Assembly: GCA_041567315.1 (NCBI GenBank)
Contig: JBFGCA010000022.1
Span: 1 to 50,147 of the forward strand
Direction of reading: 5' to 3'
From: JBFGCA01 sp041567315
GTDB lineage: Bacteria > Acidobacteriota > Thermoanaerobaculia > Multivoradales > JAHEKO01
Length of the DNA: 50,147 nt
Made by a program: the position numbers and the translations under genes. The notes beneath the pieces were generated by a model. The model had not been told where the DNA came from, ran no database searches, and saw nothing but the letters and a program-made list of their open reading frames with translations. Positions 35,492 through 43,772 of this stretch are shown here, in pieces. The stretch's first letter is position 1. Each line of letters starts with the position of its first letter.

Positions 35492-36025
35492 ATGCACATC
35501 GACTTCGTGGCCCGCAGCTTTCCTCTCGACGACCGCATTCGCGAGTTCACCACCGAGAAGCTCGGCAAGCTCACCCGCTTTCTCGCCGAGCCGGTCGAAG
35601 TCCGGGTCACCCTCGAGCAGGAAAAGCACCGCTGTATGGCCGAGCTGCACCTGCTCCACCGGTTCGGCGTCATCCAGGCGGCCGAGGAGACGCGCGACAT
35701 GTTCGACGCCGTCAACCAGGCGGTGGACAAGGCCGAGAAGCAGGCCCGGCGCTCGCGCAAGAAGTTCGTCGACCGGCGGCGGCGCAACAACGGCAACCAG
35801 TGGCCGGTGAGCGTGCTCGAAGGCTCCACGGTGGGGGCCGGCCGCCAGCCGCGGATCGTCAAGCAGAGCGTCCTCAGCATCAAGCCGATGAGCCTCGACG
35901 AGGCGGCGCTCGAGCTCGAAGGGTCGAAGAACGAGTTTCTCGTGTTCCGCGACGCGGGCAGCGATCAGGTGAGCGTCCTCTACAAGCGAAAGGACAAGAA
36001 CTACGGCCTCATCAGCCCCGAGTGA
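35492..36025 (+). CDS. hpf: Ribosome hibernation promoting factor, long form
   Basis: 177 aa. The N-terminal S30AE domain (1-105: MHIDFVARSFPLDDRIREFTTEKLGKL...) binds the 30S decoding site. The C-terminal domain (about 120-177, IVKQSVLSIKPMSLDEAALELEGSKNEFLVFRDAGSDQVSVLYKRKDKNYGLISP) dimerises ribosomes into 100S particles in stationary phase. The linker is short. It starts at ATG after GCGAGGAG, 23 bp beyond rpoN. Its stop is part of a GTGA that does not lead into the ptsN frame. Confidence 0.96.
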   Translation: MHIDFVARSFPLDDRIREFTTEKLGKLTRFLAEPVEVRVTLEQEKHRCMAELHLLHRFGVIQAAEETRDMFDAVNQAVDKAEKQARRSRKKFVDRRRRNNGNQWPVSVLEGSTVGAGRQPRIVKQSVLSIKPMSLDEAALELEGSKNEFLVFRDAGSDQVSVLYKRKDKNYGLISPE

Positions 36026-36104
36026 GCGCCCGGCCGTCGGCCTCGGCGCCCTCGTCCGCCCGGAGCTGATCTTCGCGGAGCTGGCCGGCTCGGACCGCGC
36101 CGGG

Positions 36105-36491
36105 GTGCTGCGGGCGCTGGCCGACCGGCTGGCCGAGGCGGGGGCGGTGCGCGACGCCGAGCGGCTCTACCGGCGGCTGCTCGAGCGCGAGGAGCTGGGC
36201 TCGACGGCGCTGGGCTCGGGCACCGCCGTTCCGCACTGCAAGCTCAAGAAACTGGACCGGGTGGTGGTGGCGGTCGGGCTCAGCCGGCAGGCGATCGACT
36301 TCGGCGGCGAGGCCGGTCCGGTGCGGGCCTTCTTCCTGGTGGTCTCGCCCGAGGGGGCGCCGGCCGAGCACCTGCGGGCGCTGGCGGCGATCTCGCAGTG
36401 GATCAAGACCGACCACCACGTCGAGCGCCTGCTGGAGCTGACCCGGCCGGCCGCGATCTACGAGCTGCTCCGGGGCGGGACCGACGAGTGA
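36105..36491 (+). CDS. ptsN: PTS IIA-like nitrogen-regulatory protein PtsN (start unclear)
   Basis: EIIA-Ntr domain; the phosphorylatable His is in GSGTAVPHCKLKK (His44 from this start). The EREELGSTALGSGTAVPH pattern is diagnostic. The frame continues coding-like upstream (VGLGALVRPELIFAELAGSDRAG, from about 36036), matching the normal N-terminus and putting the His near residue 66 as expected. That extension has no ATG, GTG or TTG before an in-frame TGA at 35970. The expected coupled start GTG 36022 is one frame off and hits a stop at 36067. Either a one-base indel, a non-standard start or a truncated protein from GTG 36105 is implied. Confidence 0.85.
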   Translation: MLRALADRLAEAGAVRDAERLYRRLLEREELGSTALGSGTAVPHCKLKKLDRVVVAVGLSRQAIDFGGEAGPVRAFFLVVSPEGAPAEHLRALAAISQWIKTDHHVERLLELTRPAAIYELLRGGTDE

Positions 36492-37489
36492 GCGACGAGC
36501 TGGTCCATCTCCAGGTCCGCGAGCTGCTCGACGCCGAGCTCGACGAGCTGCGCTTCAGCGTGCTGTGCTGCAAGGACCGGCTGGACCGGCAGATCACCAA
36601 CCCGCGGGTGCAGAAGCCGGGGCTGGCCTTTGCCGGCTTCTACGAGTACATCCGGCCCGGCCGGGTGCAGATCGTGGGCGCCAGCGAGACCCGCTACCTG
36701 GGAACGCTGTCGCCCGAGCGCCGGCGCGAGCGGTTCGAGCAGATCGTCCGCCTCGAGGTGCCGGTCTTCGTGATCACCAAGGGTCTCGAGCCGTGGCCCG
36801 AGTTCCTGGCCGCCTGCCGGGGTGCCGGAATTCCGGTCCTCTCCTCGCCGGCGATGTCTTCGGTGATCATCAAGCGCATCGGCTACTTCCTCGAGGACCA
36901 CCTGGTGCCCTCGACCACGCTGCACGGCGTGCTGCTCGACATCTACGGTCTCGGGGTGCTGTTGATCGGGCAGAGCGGGGTGGGGAAGAGCGAGTGCGCC
37001 CTGGACCTGATCACCCGCGGGCACAGCCTGGTGGCCGACGACCGGGTGACCGTCAAGCGCTACCCGCACGGCGACCTGATGGGCTTCTGCGAGGAGCCGC
37101 TGCGCCACCACATGGAGCTGCGCGGCCTCGGCATCGTCAACGTCCAGGACCTGTTCGGGCTGGCGGCGGTGCGCGAGCGCAAGTCGGTCGACCTGGTGGT
37201 CGAGCTCGAGCACTGGGACGAGGGTACCCGCTACGATCGGCTCGGCCTCGACGAGACCGTCTACGAGATCCTCGAGGTCCCCTGCCCGTACCTGCGGATG
37301 CCCGTGGCCTCGGGGCGCAACCTGTCGATCCTGGTCGAGATCGCCGCCCGCAACCACCTGCTCAAGATGCAGGGCCACCATTCGGCGCGCGCCTTCGCCC
37401 GGCGGCTGGAGGAGAAGCTGCAGCAGGCCGGGGACGCCGGTCCTGGCCGGCCGGAGCCGAAGCGGCCGGCGCCGGCCCCGCTGCGCTGA
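36488..37489 (+). CDS. hprK: HPr kinase/phosphorylase
   Basis: 333-aa bifunctional enzyme that phosphorylates and dephosphorylates the regulatory serine of HPr. The N-terminal domain (about 1-135) is followed by the P-loop kinase domain with GQSGVGKSECALDLI (Lys167), LVADDRV and the HprK signature MELRGLGIVNVQDLFG. The C-terminal end is extended and proline-rich. GTG 36488 overlaps the ptsN stop (GTGA). Its target serine is conserved in the HPr encoded 2.4 kb downstream (Ser48). Confidence 0.96.
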   Translation: MSDELVHLQVRELLDAELDELRFSVLCCKDRLDRQITNPRVQKPGLAFAGFYEYIRPGRVQIVGASETRYLGTLSPERRRERFEQIVRLEVPVFVITKGLEPWPEFLAACRGAGIPVLSSPAMSSVIIKRIGYFLEDHLVPSTTLHGVLLDIYGLGVLLIGQSGVGKSECALDLITRGHSLVADDRVTVKRYPHGDLMGFCEEPLRHHMELRGLGIVNVQDLFGLAAVRERKSVDLVVELEHWDEGTRYDRLGLDETVYEILEVPCPYLRMPVASGRNLSILVEIAARNHLLKMQGHHSARAFARRLEEKLQQAGDAGPGRPEPKRPAPAPLR

Positions 37490-37497
37490 GCGGGCGG

Positions 37498-38367
37498 ATG
37501 GCCACCAAGCTGATCCTCATCACCGGTCTCTCCGGGTCGGGCAAGAGCACCGTCGCCAACTGCTTCGAGGATCTCGGCTACTACTGCGTCGACAACATGC
37601 CGCTGCCGCTGCTCGAGCGGTTCGTACGGGCCCCCGAGGAGCTGGTCGAGGGGCACCGGCGGCTGGCGGTGGTGGCCGACGTCCGGGCGCCGGGCTTCGC
37701 CCAGCGCTTTCCGCAGGTGGTGGCCGGAATCGACCGCTCGCGGATCAGCGCCACGCTGCTGTTTCTCGAGGCCTCCGAGCAGACCCTGGTGCGGCGCTTC
37801 TCGGAGACCCGCCGGCCCCATCCGCTGGCAAGCGACCGGCCGCTGCTCGAGGCCATCGTGCTGGAGCGCGAGCTGACCGCCGACCTGCGGGGCAGCGCCG
37901 ACATGGTGCTCGACACCAGCGAGTGGTCGATCCACGAGGTGCGCAACGAGATCTTCCGCGAGTTCGCGGCCCCGGGCGAGGAGCCGGCGCCGGTGGTCTC
38001 GCTGGTCAGCTTCGGGTTCAAACACGGCATCCCGGCGGGCGCCGACCTGGTCTTCGATCTGCGCTTCCTCTCCAACCCGCACTTCGTGGCCGGGCTCCGC
38101 GAGCAGACGGGCCAGGACGCCGCGGTCCGCGAATACCTGGACTCGCTGCCCGAGTACGGCGAGTTCCTGGCCAAGGTCGAGGAGCTGCTGCTGTTCGTGC
38201 TGCCGCGCTACCGGCGCGAGCCGCGGAGCTACGTGTCGGTCGCCGTCGGCTGTACCGGCGGCCGCCACCGCTCGGTCGCGGCGGTCGAGGAGCTGCGCCG
38301 CCGGCTGGCCACCGCCGGCTGGCCGGTGCGGCTCATCCACCGCGACCTCGAGCGCTCTTCGCGCTGA
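37498..38367 (+). CDS. rapZ: RNase adapter protein RapZ
   Basis: 289-aa P-loop protein of the YvcJ/RapZ family. N-terminal Walker A GLSGSGKST (Lys16), then VDNMPLPLL and SFGFKHGIPAGADLVFDLRFLSNPHF. The C-terminal domain has the VAVGCTGGRHRSVAAVEEL signature that forms the sensory and RNA-binding half. In enterobacteria RapZ controls glucosamine-6-phosphate synthesis; in other phyla its role is less certain. It follows hprK by 8 bp within the regulatory PTS cluster. Confidence 0.96.
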   Translation: MATKLILITGLSGSGKSTVANCFEDLGYYCVDNMPLPLLERFVRAPEELVEGHRRLAVVADVRAPGFAQRFPQVVAGIDRSRISATLLFLEASEQTLVRRFSETRRPHPLASDRPLLEAIVLERELTADLRGSADMVLDTSEWSIHEVRNEIFREFAAPGEEPAPVVSLVSFGFKHGIPAGADLVFDLRFLSNPHFVAGLREQTGQDAAVREYLDSLPEYGEFLAKVEELLLFVLPRYRREPRSYVSVAVGCTGGRHRSVAAVEELRRRLATAGWPVRLIHRDLERSSR

Positions 38368-38464
38368 GCCTCGCAGGGCCGGGCGCGGCCCCTCGCCAGC
38401 GGCGGGCAAGCCGGATAGCATGTTCGCGGCGGCCGCCCCGGCGGGCCGTCTGGAGGTGTATTCC

Positions 38465-38896
38465 ATGGCCGCCACCGTCATCGTCACCCACGGCAACCTG
38501 GGCAGCGAGCTGCTGGGCGCCGCCCAGACCATCGTCGGCCGGCCGCTGCCCTTCGAGATCGTGACCCTCGACTGGGACGACACCATCGAGGAGGCCGGCG
38601 CCAAGGCGCGGCCGCTGCTCGAACGGCTGGCGGCGGCGGGCGAGGTGCTGATCCTCACCGACATCTTCGGCGGCACCCCCTACAACGTCGTCGCCGGGTA
38701 CCGGCAACCGGGGCGGGTCGAGGTGGTGACCGGGGTCAATCTGCCGATGGTGGTGCGGCTGGGCTGTCCGGGGGCAGGCGACATGGCGGTCGGCGAGCTG
38801 GCGGCCTGGATCCAGGAGAAGGCGCGGGCCGCCATCTGCCGGGCCGCCGAGCCGGAGGCCGCGAACGGCGACGGAGCGGGCAGGGAAGAGGAGTGA
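38465..38896 (+). CDS. PTS mannose-family EIIA component
   Basis: 143 aa. MAATVIVTHGNLGSELL puts the phosphorylatable His at residue 9, as in EIIA-Man. EVLILTDIFGGTPYN is the family signature, and VTGVNLPMVVRL follows. A short Ala/Glu-rich tail ends the protein. ATG 38465 is preceded by GGAGGT at 9 nt, which rules out the in-frame ATG 38420. No EIIB, EIIC or EIID gene is nearby, so it is likely a regulatory phosphoacceptor. Confidence 0.93.
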   Translation: MAATVIVTHGNLGSELLGAAQTIVGRPLPFEIVTLDWDDTIEEAGAKARPLLERLAAAGEVLILTDIFGGTPYNVVAGYRQPGRVEVVTGVNLPMVVRLGCPGAGDMAVGELAAWIQEKARAAICRAAEPEAANGDGAGREEE

Positions 38897-39168
38897 GCGT
38901 GGTCGAGCGCGAGCTGGAGATCGTCAACCGGCTGGGACTGCACGCCCGGGCCGCCGCCAAGCTGGTCCACCTGACCGGCCGCTTCGCGAGCGAGGTCAAG
39001 CTGTTCAAGGACGGGCAGTCGGTCGACGCCAAGAGCATCCTGGGCATCCTGCTGCTCGCGGCGCCGCAGGGCACCCGCCTGCGGCTGCAGTGCGAGGGCC
39101 TCGACGAGCAGGAGGCGGCGGATGCGGTGGCGGGGCTCTTCGCGGCGGGCTTCGAGGAGGAGCAGTGA
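38893..39168 (+). CDS. ptsH: Phosphocarrier protein HPr
   Basis: 91 aa. The active-site His17 is in NRLGLHARAAAKLV and the regulatory Ser48 in VDAKSILGILLLAA, so it can be phosphorylated both by EI and by HprK. The rest of the open-faced sandwich (GTRLRLQCEGLDEQEAADAVAGLF) is normal. GTG 38893 overlaps the EIIA stop (GTGA), and its own stop overlaps the EI start in the same way. Confidence 0.96.
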   Translation: MSVVERELEIVNRLGLHARAAAKLVHLTGRFASEVKLFKDGQSVDAKSILGILLLAAPQGTRLRLQCEGLDEQEAADAVAGLFAAGFEEEQ

Positions 39169-40946
39169 GCCGGCGGGCCGCCGCGCCGACGGTGCTCGAG
39201 GGCCGCGGCGTGTCGCCGGGGGTGGCCATCGGCCGGGCGGTCTGCATCGAGACCCGGGGCGGCGAGGTCTATCGGTTCCCCTTGGCGGAAGCGGCGGTCG
39301 AGGGCGAGGTGGCGCGGCTCGGCGAGGCGGTGGAGCGGGCGCGTCAGGAGCTCAAGGCCACCGAGGCGCGCGCCCGGCGCGAGCTGGGCGACCAGCTGGT
39401 GGCCATCTTCGGCGCCCAGGCGCTGCTGCTCGAGGACCGCGCCCTGCTGGGACGGACCGAGGCCAGGATCCGCGACGAGCGGGTCAACGCCGAGTGGGCC
39501 GTCCACAAGACCGCCGAGGAGCTGGCGGAGCGCTTCGAGCAGCTCGAGCACGCGCGCTTCCGCGAGCGCGGCGACGACCTGCGCGACGTCACCCGGCTGC
39601 TGCTGCGTTCGCTCCAGGGAGTGGCACATCACGAGCTCGAGGAGCTGGAAGGCGACGTGGTCATCGTCGCCCACGACCTGACGCCCTCGGAGGCGGTGCG
39701 GTTGGGGCGGCAGCGGGTGGCCGGCTTCGCCCTCGAGACCGGTGGTCCGACCTCGCACACCGCGATCATCGCCCGTGACCTGTGCATCCCGCTGGTCACC
39801 GGGCTGGCCGGAGTCACCCGGCTGGTCACCGACGACGACCCGGTGATCGTCGACGGGGAGCGGGGGCGGGTGGTGCTCCACCCGGCAGCGGCCGATCTCG
39901 ATCGCTACCGGCGGCGGCGCCGTCGGCGGGCGGCCCGTGAAGCGCGGCTGCTCGAGACCCGGTCGGAGCCCTGCGTCAGCCGCGACCGGGTGGCGGTGCA
40001 GCTGATGGCCAACATCGACCTGCCCGAGGAGATCGACGAAGCGGTGCGCTACGGCGCGACGGGGATCGGTCTCTACCGCAGCGAGTTCCTGTACATCGAG
40101 TCCAGTCCCGGGCTGCCCACCGAAGAGGACCACCTGCGCACCTACCGGCGGCTGCTCGACGCCGTGCACCCCCACCCGGTGGTCATCCGCACCTTCGACC
40201 TGGGCGGCCGCAAGCTGGCCCGCGAGGTGATGGAGACCGAGGAGGACAACCCGGTGCTCGGACTGCGGGGCATCCGCCTCACCCTGGGCCGGCCGGAGGT
40301 CTTCGAGAGCCAGCTCCGCGCCCTGCTGCGGGCGGGGGTGGGGCGCAACCTGGGAGTGATGCTGCCGATGGTCTCGACCCTCGAGGAGGTCCGCCAGTTC
40401 CGCGAGCTGGCCGGCCGCGTCCGCGCGCAGCTGGCGGCCGAGGGGATCGAGCACACCCCGCGGTTGCGGCTCGGGGTGATGATCGAGGTACCTTCGGCCG
40501 CCCTGATCGCCGACCATCTGGCGGCCGAGGTGGACTTCTTCTCGCTCGGCACCAACGACCTGATCCAGTACTCGATGGCGGTCGACCGCAACAACGAGCA
40601 CGTCGGCTATCTCTACCGGCCGCTCCACCCGGCGATCCTGCGGATGATCCGTTTCGTGGTCGACAGCGCCCAGCAGGCCGGAATCGAGGTGTCGATGTGC
40701 GGGGAGATGGCCGCCGACCCCCGCTACACGGCGCTGCTGCTCGGCCTCGGCCTGCGGCAGCTCTCGGTCAGCTCGCGGGCGATCCCGGAGATCAAGAGCC
40801 GCATCCGGGAGCTGTCGGTGGCCGAGCTGGGTCCGGTGACCGAGCGCTGCCTCAAGCTGGCCTCGGCGGCCGACGTGGAGGCCGAGCTGGACTCCTACCT
40901 GGGGACCGGGGTGGCGACCGCCGAGGGGGCCGGGACGGTGAGATGA
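39165..40946 (+). CDS. ptsI: Phosphoenolpyruvate-protein phosphotransferase (EI)
   Basis: 593 aa. N-terminal HPr-binding helices, then the phosphohistidine domain with GGPTSHTAIIARDL (active His198). The PEP-binding TIM barrel has MANIDLPEEI, GATGIGLYRSEFLYIE, FDLGGRKL, NPVLGLRGIR, LGVMIEVPSAAL, FFSLGTNDLIQY and MCGEMAAD (Cys512). EI takes phosphate from PEP and passes it to HPr. GTG 39165 overlaps the ptsH stop. With no permease here, flux probably serves regulation through PtsN, EIIA-Man and HprK. Confidence 0.97.
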   Translation: MSRRAAAPTVLEGRGVSPGVAIGRAVCIETRGGEVYRFPLAEAAVEGEVARLGEAVERARQELKATEARARRELGDQLVAIFGAQALLLEDRALLGRTEARIRDERVNAEWAVHKTAEELAERFEQLEHARFRERGDDLRDVTRLLLRSLQGVAHHELEELEGDVVIVAHDLTPSEAVRLGRQRVAGFALETGGPTSHTAIIARDLCIPLVTGLAGVTRLVTDDDPVIVDGERGRVVLHPAAADLDRYRRRRRRRAAREARLLETRSEPCVSRDRVAVQLMANIDLPEEIDEAVRYGATGIGLYRSEFLYIESSPGLPTEEDHLRTYRRLLDAVHPHPVVIRTFDLGGRKLAREVMETEEDNPVLGLRGIRLTLGRPEVFESQLRALLRAGVGRNLGVMLPMVSTLEEVRQFRELAGRVRAQLAAEGIEHTPRLRLGVMIEVPSAALIADHLAAEVDFFSLGTNDLIQYSMAVDRNNEHVGYLYRPLHPAILRMIRFVVDSAQQAGIEVSMCGEMAADPRYTALLLGLGLRQLSVSSRAIPEIKSRIRELSVAELGPVTERCLKLASAADVEAELDSYLGTGVATAEGAGTVR

Positions 40947-41296
40947 AGACCGAGGTTCGCAAGGTCGACAAGCCCTGGGGCTACGAGCTGATCTTCGCCC
41001 ACACCAGGCGCTACGCGGGCAAGATCCTGCACGTCGACGCCGGCCACGCGCTGTCGCTCCAGTTCCATGAGCGCAAGGACGAGACCCTCTACCTGCTCTC
41101 CGGCAGCTACCGGCTCAGCCTGGAGGAGGACGGCCGCATGATCGAGCGGACCGTCGAGCCAGGCGACGCCTACCACATCCCCCCCGGGACCCGGCACCGC
41201 ATGCTGGCCGGCCCCGAGGGCTGTGACATCCTCGAGGTTTCGACCCCCGAGCTGGAGGACGTGGTGCGAATCGAGGACCGCTATGGCCGCGCCTGA
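40943..41296 (+). CDS. Cupin-domain protein (mannose-6-phosphate isomerase type II-like)
   Basis: 117-aa single cupin. It opens with VRKVDKPWGYELIFAHT, as in the C-terminal domain of type II phosphomannose isomerases. The metal motif is LQFHERKDETLYLLSG (HxxxxE), and the second cupin motif is PGDAYHIPPGTRHRM. A sugar-phosphate or sugar-nucleotide isomerase/epimerase role is possible, but activity is not assured from so small a domain. ATG 40943 overlaps the ptsI stop (ATGA). Confidence 0.85.
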   Translation: MKTEVRKVDKPWGYELIFAHTRRYAGKILHVDAGHALSLQFHERKDETLYLLSGSYRLSLEEDGRMIERTVEPGDAYHIPPGTRHRMLAGPEGCDILEVSTPELEDVVRIEDRYGRA

Positions 41297-42317
41297 GCGA
41301 TCTCGGCGTTGCGCCGAGGGAGGTGCCACCCGTGTGTCCGGCCGTGTCGACGCCCGAGGTACCGCCGGGACAGGTGCCAGCCGTTTCGGGGGGCCCGCCG
41401 GGACAGGTGCCAGCCGTTTAGGAGGGCTGGTCGCGGGCCTGCTGGCGGGGGTTCTGACGGCCTGCGCCGGGGGGCCGGAGCCGCGGCCGCTGCCGTCGAT
41501 TCCGCCGCCGGCCGAGGTGCCGGCGGGGGAAGTCGAAACGGTGCCGACGACGGCCGGGGAGGTGCCGGAGCCGTCCGCGCGGACGCCCAGCCCGGTCCCG
41601 GCGTCCCCGGTGGACCGGCCGCCACCCTCGCCAGCCGACCCGGCGGCCGGATCGTCGCCGGGCCGCGCGGAGGAGGCCGGCACCGGGCTCGTGGTCATCG
41701 ACCAGGGTGGTGCCGAAAGCGGCGCCGGGCCGAGCCTGGTCGAGGCGGCCCAGGCGGAGCGCGAGCGGCGCCGCGAGGCCGCCGCGCCGACGATCGTGAT
41801 CACCGACAAGAACCTGGACGAGTACGCGACCGGCGAGATCACGTTCACACCGGCGCCGCCTCCAGCGACCGGCGGCGGGGGAGAGCCGGGCGCCGGGCCG
41901 CCCCTGGCGGCGGCGGACCCGGACGGCGCCGAGGCCTACTGGCGGGGCCGCGCGCTGGCCGCCCGTCTCGCCCTCCGCGAGGCGGCGGATCGCATCGCCG
42001 AGCTCGACGAGCGGGCCGCCGAGCTGCGCCAGGAGTTCTACGCCGCCGACGACGCCTACTACCGAGACAGCAGGATCAAGCCGGCCTGGGACCGGGCCCT
42101 CGCCGCGCTGGAGGCGACCCGCCGCGCGGTGGTGGCGCGGCGCGACGATCTGGCCCTGGTGCTCGACGAGGGGCGGCGCGCTGGAGCCCTGCCGGGCTGG
42201 CTGCGTGAGGGGATCGAGCTCGAGCCCGAGCCGGAACCGGCGCCGGGACCCTCGAGCCACCAGACGCTCGAGCCACCGGGGGCCGGCGAGGCCGGCGACC
42301 CCGAAGGCGGCCGATGA
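41283..42317 (+). CDS. Predicted proline-rich lipoprotein, N-terminus built on a DNA repeat
   Basis: 344 aa from ATG 41283. A membrane segment ends in a lipobox (LLAGVLTAC), then a long Pro/Glu/Ala-rich stretch, then a helical region (about 205-300: GRALAARLALREAADRIAELDERAAELRQEFYAADDAYYRDSRIKPAWDRAL) that could be a coiled coil. The function is unknown. The start is uncertain: ATG 41283 overlaps the cupin gene by 14 bp, while GTG 41334 is a second choice. Two copies of AGGTGCCAGCCGTTT lie in the coding sequence before the lipobox and encode GTGASRFGG and GTGASRLGG. Its end overlaps miaB (ATGA). Confidence 0.7.
   Translation: MAAPERSRRCAEGGATRVSGRVDARGTAGTGASRFGGPAGTGASRLGGLVAGLLAGVLTACAGGPEPRPLPSIPPPAEVPAGEVETVPTTAGEVPEPSARTPSPVPASPVDRPPPSPADPAAGSSPGRAEEAGTGLVVIDQGGAESGAGPSLVEAAQAERERRREAAAPTIVITDKNLDEYATGEITFTPAPPPATGGGGEPGAGPPLAAADPDGAEAYWRGRALAARLALREAADRIAELDERAAELRQEFYAADDAYYRDSRIKPAWDRALAALEATRRAVVARRDDLALVLDEGRRAGALPGWLREGIELEPEPEPAPGPSSHQTLEPPGAGEAGDPEGGR
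41321..41421 (+). repeat. Cluster of three AGGTGCCA(C/G)CCG repeats
   Basis: Copies at 41321-41333 (AGGTGCCACCCGT), 41372-41388 (AGGTGCCAGCCGTTTCG) and 41405-41421 (AGGTGCCAGCCGTTTAG). They lie in the start region of the lipoprotein gene. Spacing is irregular, so this is not a CRISPR. Confidence 0.75.
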
Positions 42318-43663
42318 GCGGCACCGCGGCCGCGCCGGCGCGCCGGTACTACATCGAGACCTGGGGCTGCCAGATGAACCAGCTTGACAGCCAGCGGCTG
42401 GCGGGTCAGCTTATGCAGGAGGGGCTGCTGCCGACGCGCGCCCCCGAGGAGGCCGACGTCATCCTCCTCAACTCGTGCAGCGTCCGCGAGAAGGCCGAGC
42501 ACAAGGTCTACTCGCGGCTGGGCTCCTATCGACGTCTCAAGCGGCGGCGGCCCGGTCTGCTGATCGGTCTCTGCGGCTGCGTCGCGCAGCAGGAGGGCGA
42601 GCGCGCGCTGGCGCGCGTGGAGGACCTGGACTTCGTGCTCGGCACCGCCCGGGTGGGGGAGCTGGGCCGGGTGCTGGAGCGCCGGCGGGACGGCGAGCGG
42701 GTCGTCGCCACCGGCTTCCCGGCCGAGCGCCCGTACGCCTTCGACGCCATCAGCCGCGACGGGGTGCACAAGGGCATGGTGACCATCATCGAGGGCTGCG
42801 ACAAGAAGTGCACCTTTTGCATCGTGCCGCTGACCCGCGGCCCCGAGCGCTGCCGGCCGCTGGCCGAGGTCCTGCGCGAAGTCCGCCACCTCGTGGACTA
42901 CGGGTTCCTGGAGATCGAGCTCCTCGGCCAGACGGTGAACCACTGGCGCGAGCCGGGCGGCGAGCTGGATTTCGCCGACCTGCTGGACGAGGTGGCGCGG
43001 GTCCCAGGGGTCGAGCGGTTGCGCTTCGTCACCTCCTACCCGCGCGATTTCAGCGACCGGATGATCGCCGCCTGGGCCCGCTACCCCAACATCTGCCCCT
43101 ATCTGCACCTGCCGGTCCAGTCGGGCTCCGACCGCGTCCTGCGGCTCATGGGCCGCGGCTACACGGCGGGCGAGTACCGCATGCTGGTGAGCAAGTTGCG
43201 CGCCGCGCGACCCGACCTGGCGCTGTCGACCGACCTGATCGTCGGCTTCCCGGGCGAGACCGGAGAGGACTTCCAAGCGACGCTCGACCTGCTCCGCGAA
43301 ATCCGGTTCGCCTCGGTCTTCGCGTTCTGCTATTCGCCCCGCCCCGGGACCGCGGCGCCGCGATTGCCGGCGGCGGTCGACCGAGAAATCGCCGAGCGCC
43401 GCCTGCAGGAACTGTTCGCGCTCCAGCAGCCGATCCAGCACGAGCTGAATCGCGGACTCGTGGACACCGTCCAGCCGGTCCTGGCCACCGGCTGGTCGCC
43501 CGACGGCCTGCAGACCGGCCGCACCCCCTGCCACCGCGTCGTCCACTTTCCTGGCGAGCCCGCCTCGGCCGCGCCCGGCCGCATCGCCCCGGTCCGCATC
43601 CACCGCGCGAACCCCCACAGCCTGGTCGGCCGCCTCGCGACCTCTCCGCCTCCCGCGGCCTAG
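42314..43663 (+). CDS. miaB: tRNA-2-methylthio-N6-dimethylallyladenosine synthase MiaB
   Basis: 449-aa radical-SAM methylthiotransferase acting on A37 of tRNAs reading UNN codons. The N-terminal UPF0004 domain has the auxiliary-cluster cysteines Cys19 (WGCQMN), Cys55 (LNSCSV) and Cys89 (GCVAQ). The radical-SAM cysteines are Cys162, Cys166 and Cys169 (EGCDKKCTFC). A TRAM-like region ends the protein; it appears short and divergent. ATG 42314 overlaps the lipoprotein gene's stop. Confidence 0.96.
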   Translation: MSGTAAAPARRYYIETWGCQMNQLDSQRLAGQLMQEGLLPTRAPEEADVILLNSCSVREKAEHKVYSRLGSYRRLKRRRPGLLIGLCGCVAQQEGERALARVEDLDFVLGTARVGELGRVLERRRDGERVVATGFPAERPYAFDAISRDGVHKGMVTIIEGCDKKCTFCIVPLTRGPERCRPLAEVLREVRHLVDYGFLEIELLGQTVNHWREPGGELDFADLLDEVARVPGVERLRFVTSYPRDFSDRMIAAWARYPNICPYLHLPVQSGSDRVLRLMGRGYTAGEYRMLVSKLRAARPDLALSTDLIVGFPGETGEDFQATLDLLREIRFASVFAFCYSPRPGTAAPRLPAAVDREIAERRLQELFALQQPIQHELNRGLVDTVQPVLATGWSPDGLQTGRTPCHRVVHFPGEPASAAPGRIAPVRIHRANPHSLVGRLATSPPPAA

Positions 43664-43688
43664 CCGCCCCGCGATCCAACGCTCGCCA

Positions 43689-43703
43689 GGTGGGTGGCAC
43701 CCC
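43689..43703 (-). repeat. Inverted copy of the GGTGCCACCC repeat
   Basis: GGTGGGTGGCACCCC on the plus strand; its reverse complement GGGGTGCCACCCACC matches the core of the repeats at 41321 and 46206-46342. It lies between miaB and the bifunctional nuclease gene, next to a CCCCTCTCC/GGGGAGGGG hairpin (43700-43720) that lacks a T run. Confidence 0.5.
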
Positions 43704-43734
43704 TCTCCTTGGGGAGGGGCGGTCGAATCTCTCC

Positions 43735-43763
43735 TTGACCTGGACCCACCCCCCGGCCAGAAT
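43735..43763 (+). promoter_or_regulatory. Promoter of the bifunctional nuclease gene
   Basis: TTGACC (43735-43740), 17-bp spacer, CAGAAT (43758-43763), with the ATG at 43773. Transcription would begin within a few bases of the ATG, leaving no room for a ribosome site. Confidence 0.55.
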
Positions 43764-43772
43764 AGGCGCCCC

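Noticed and set aside
43700..43720. Terminator after miaB (CCCCTCTCC/GGGGAGGGG)
   Set aside because: The loop would be only two bases if fully paired and no T run follows; noted as a hairpin only.
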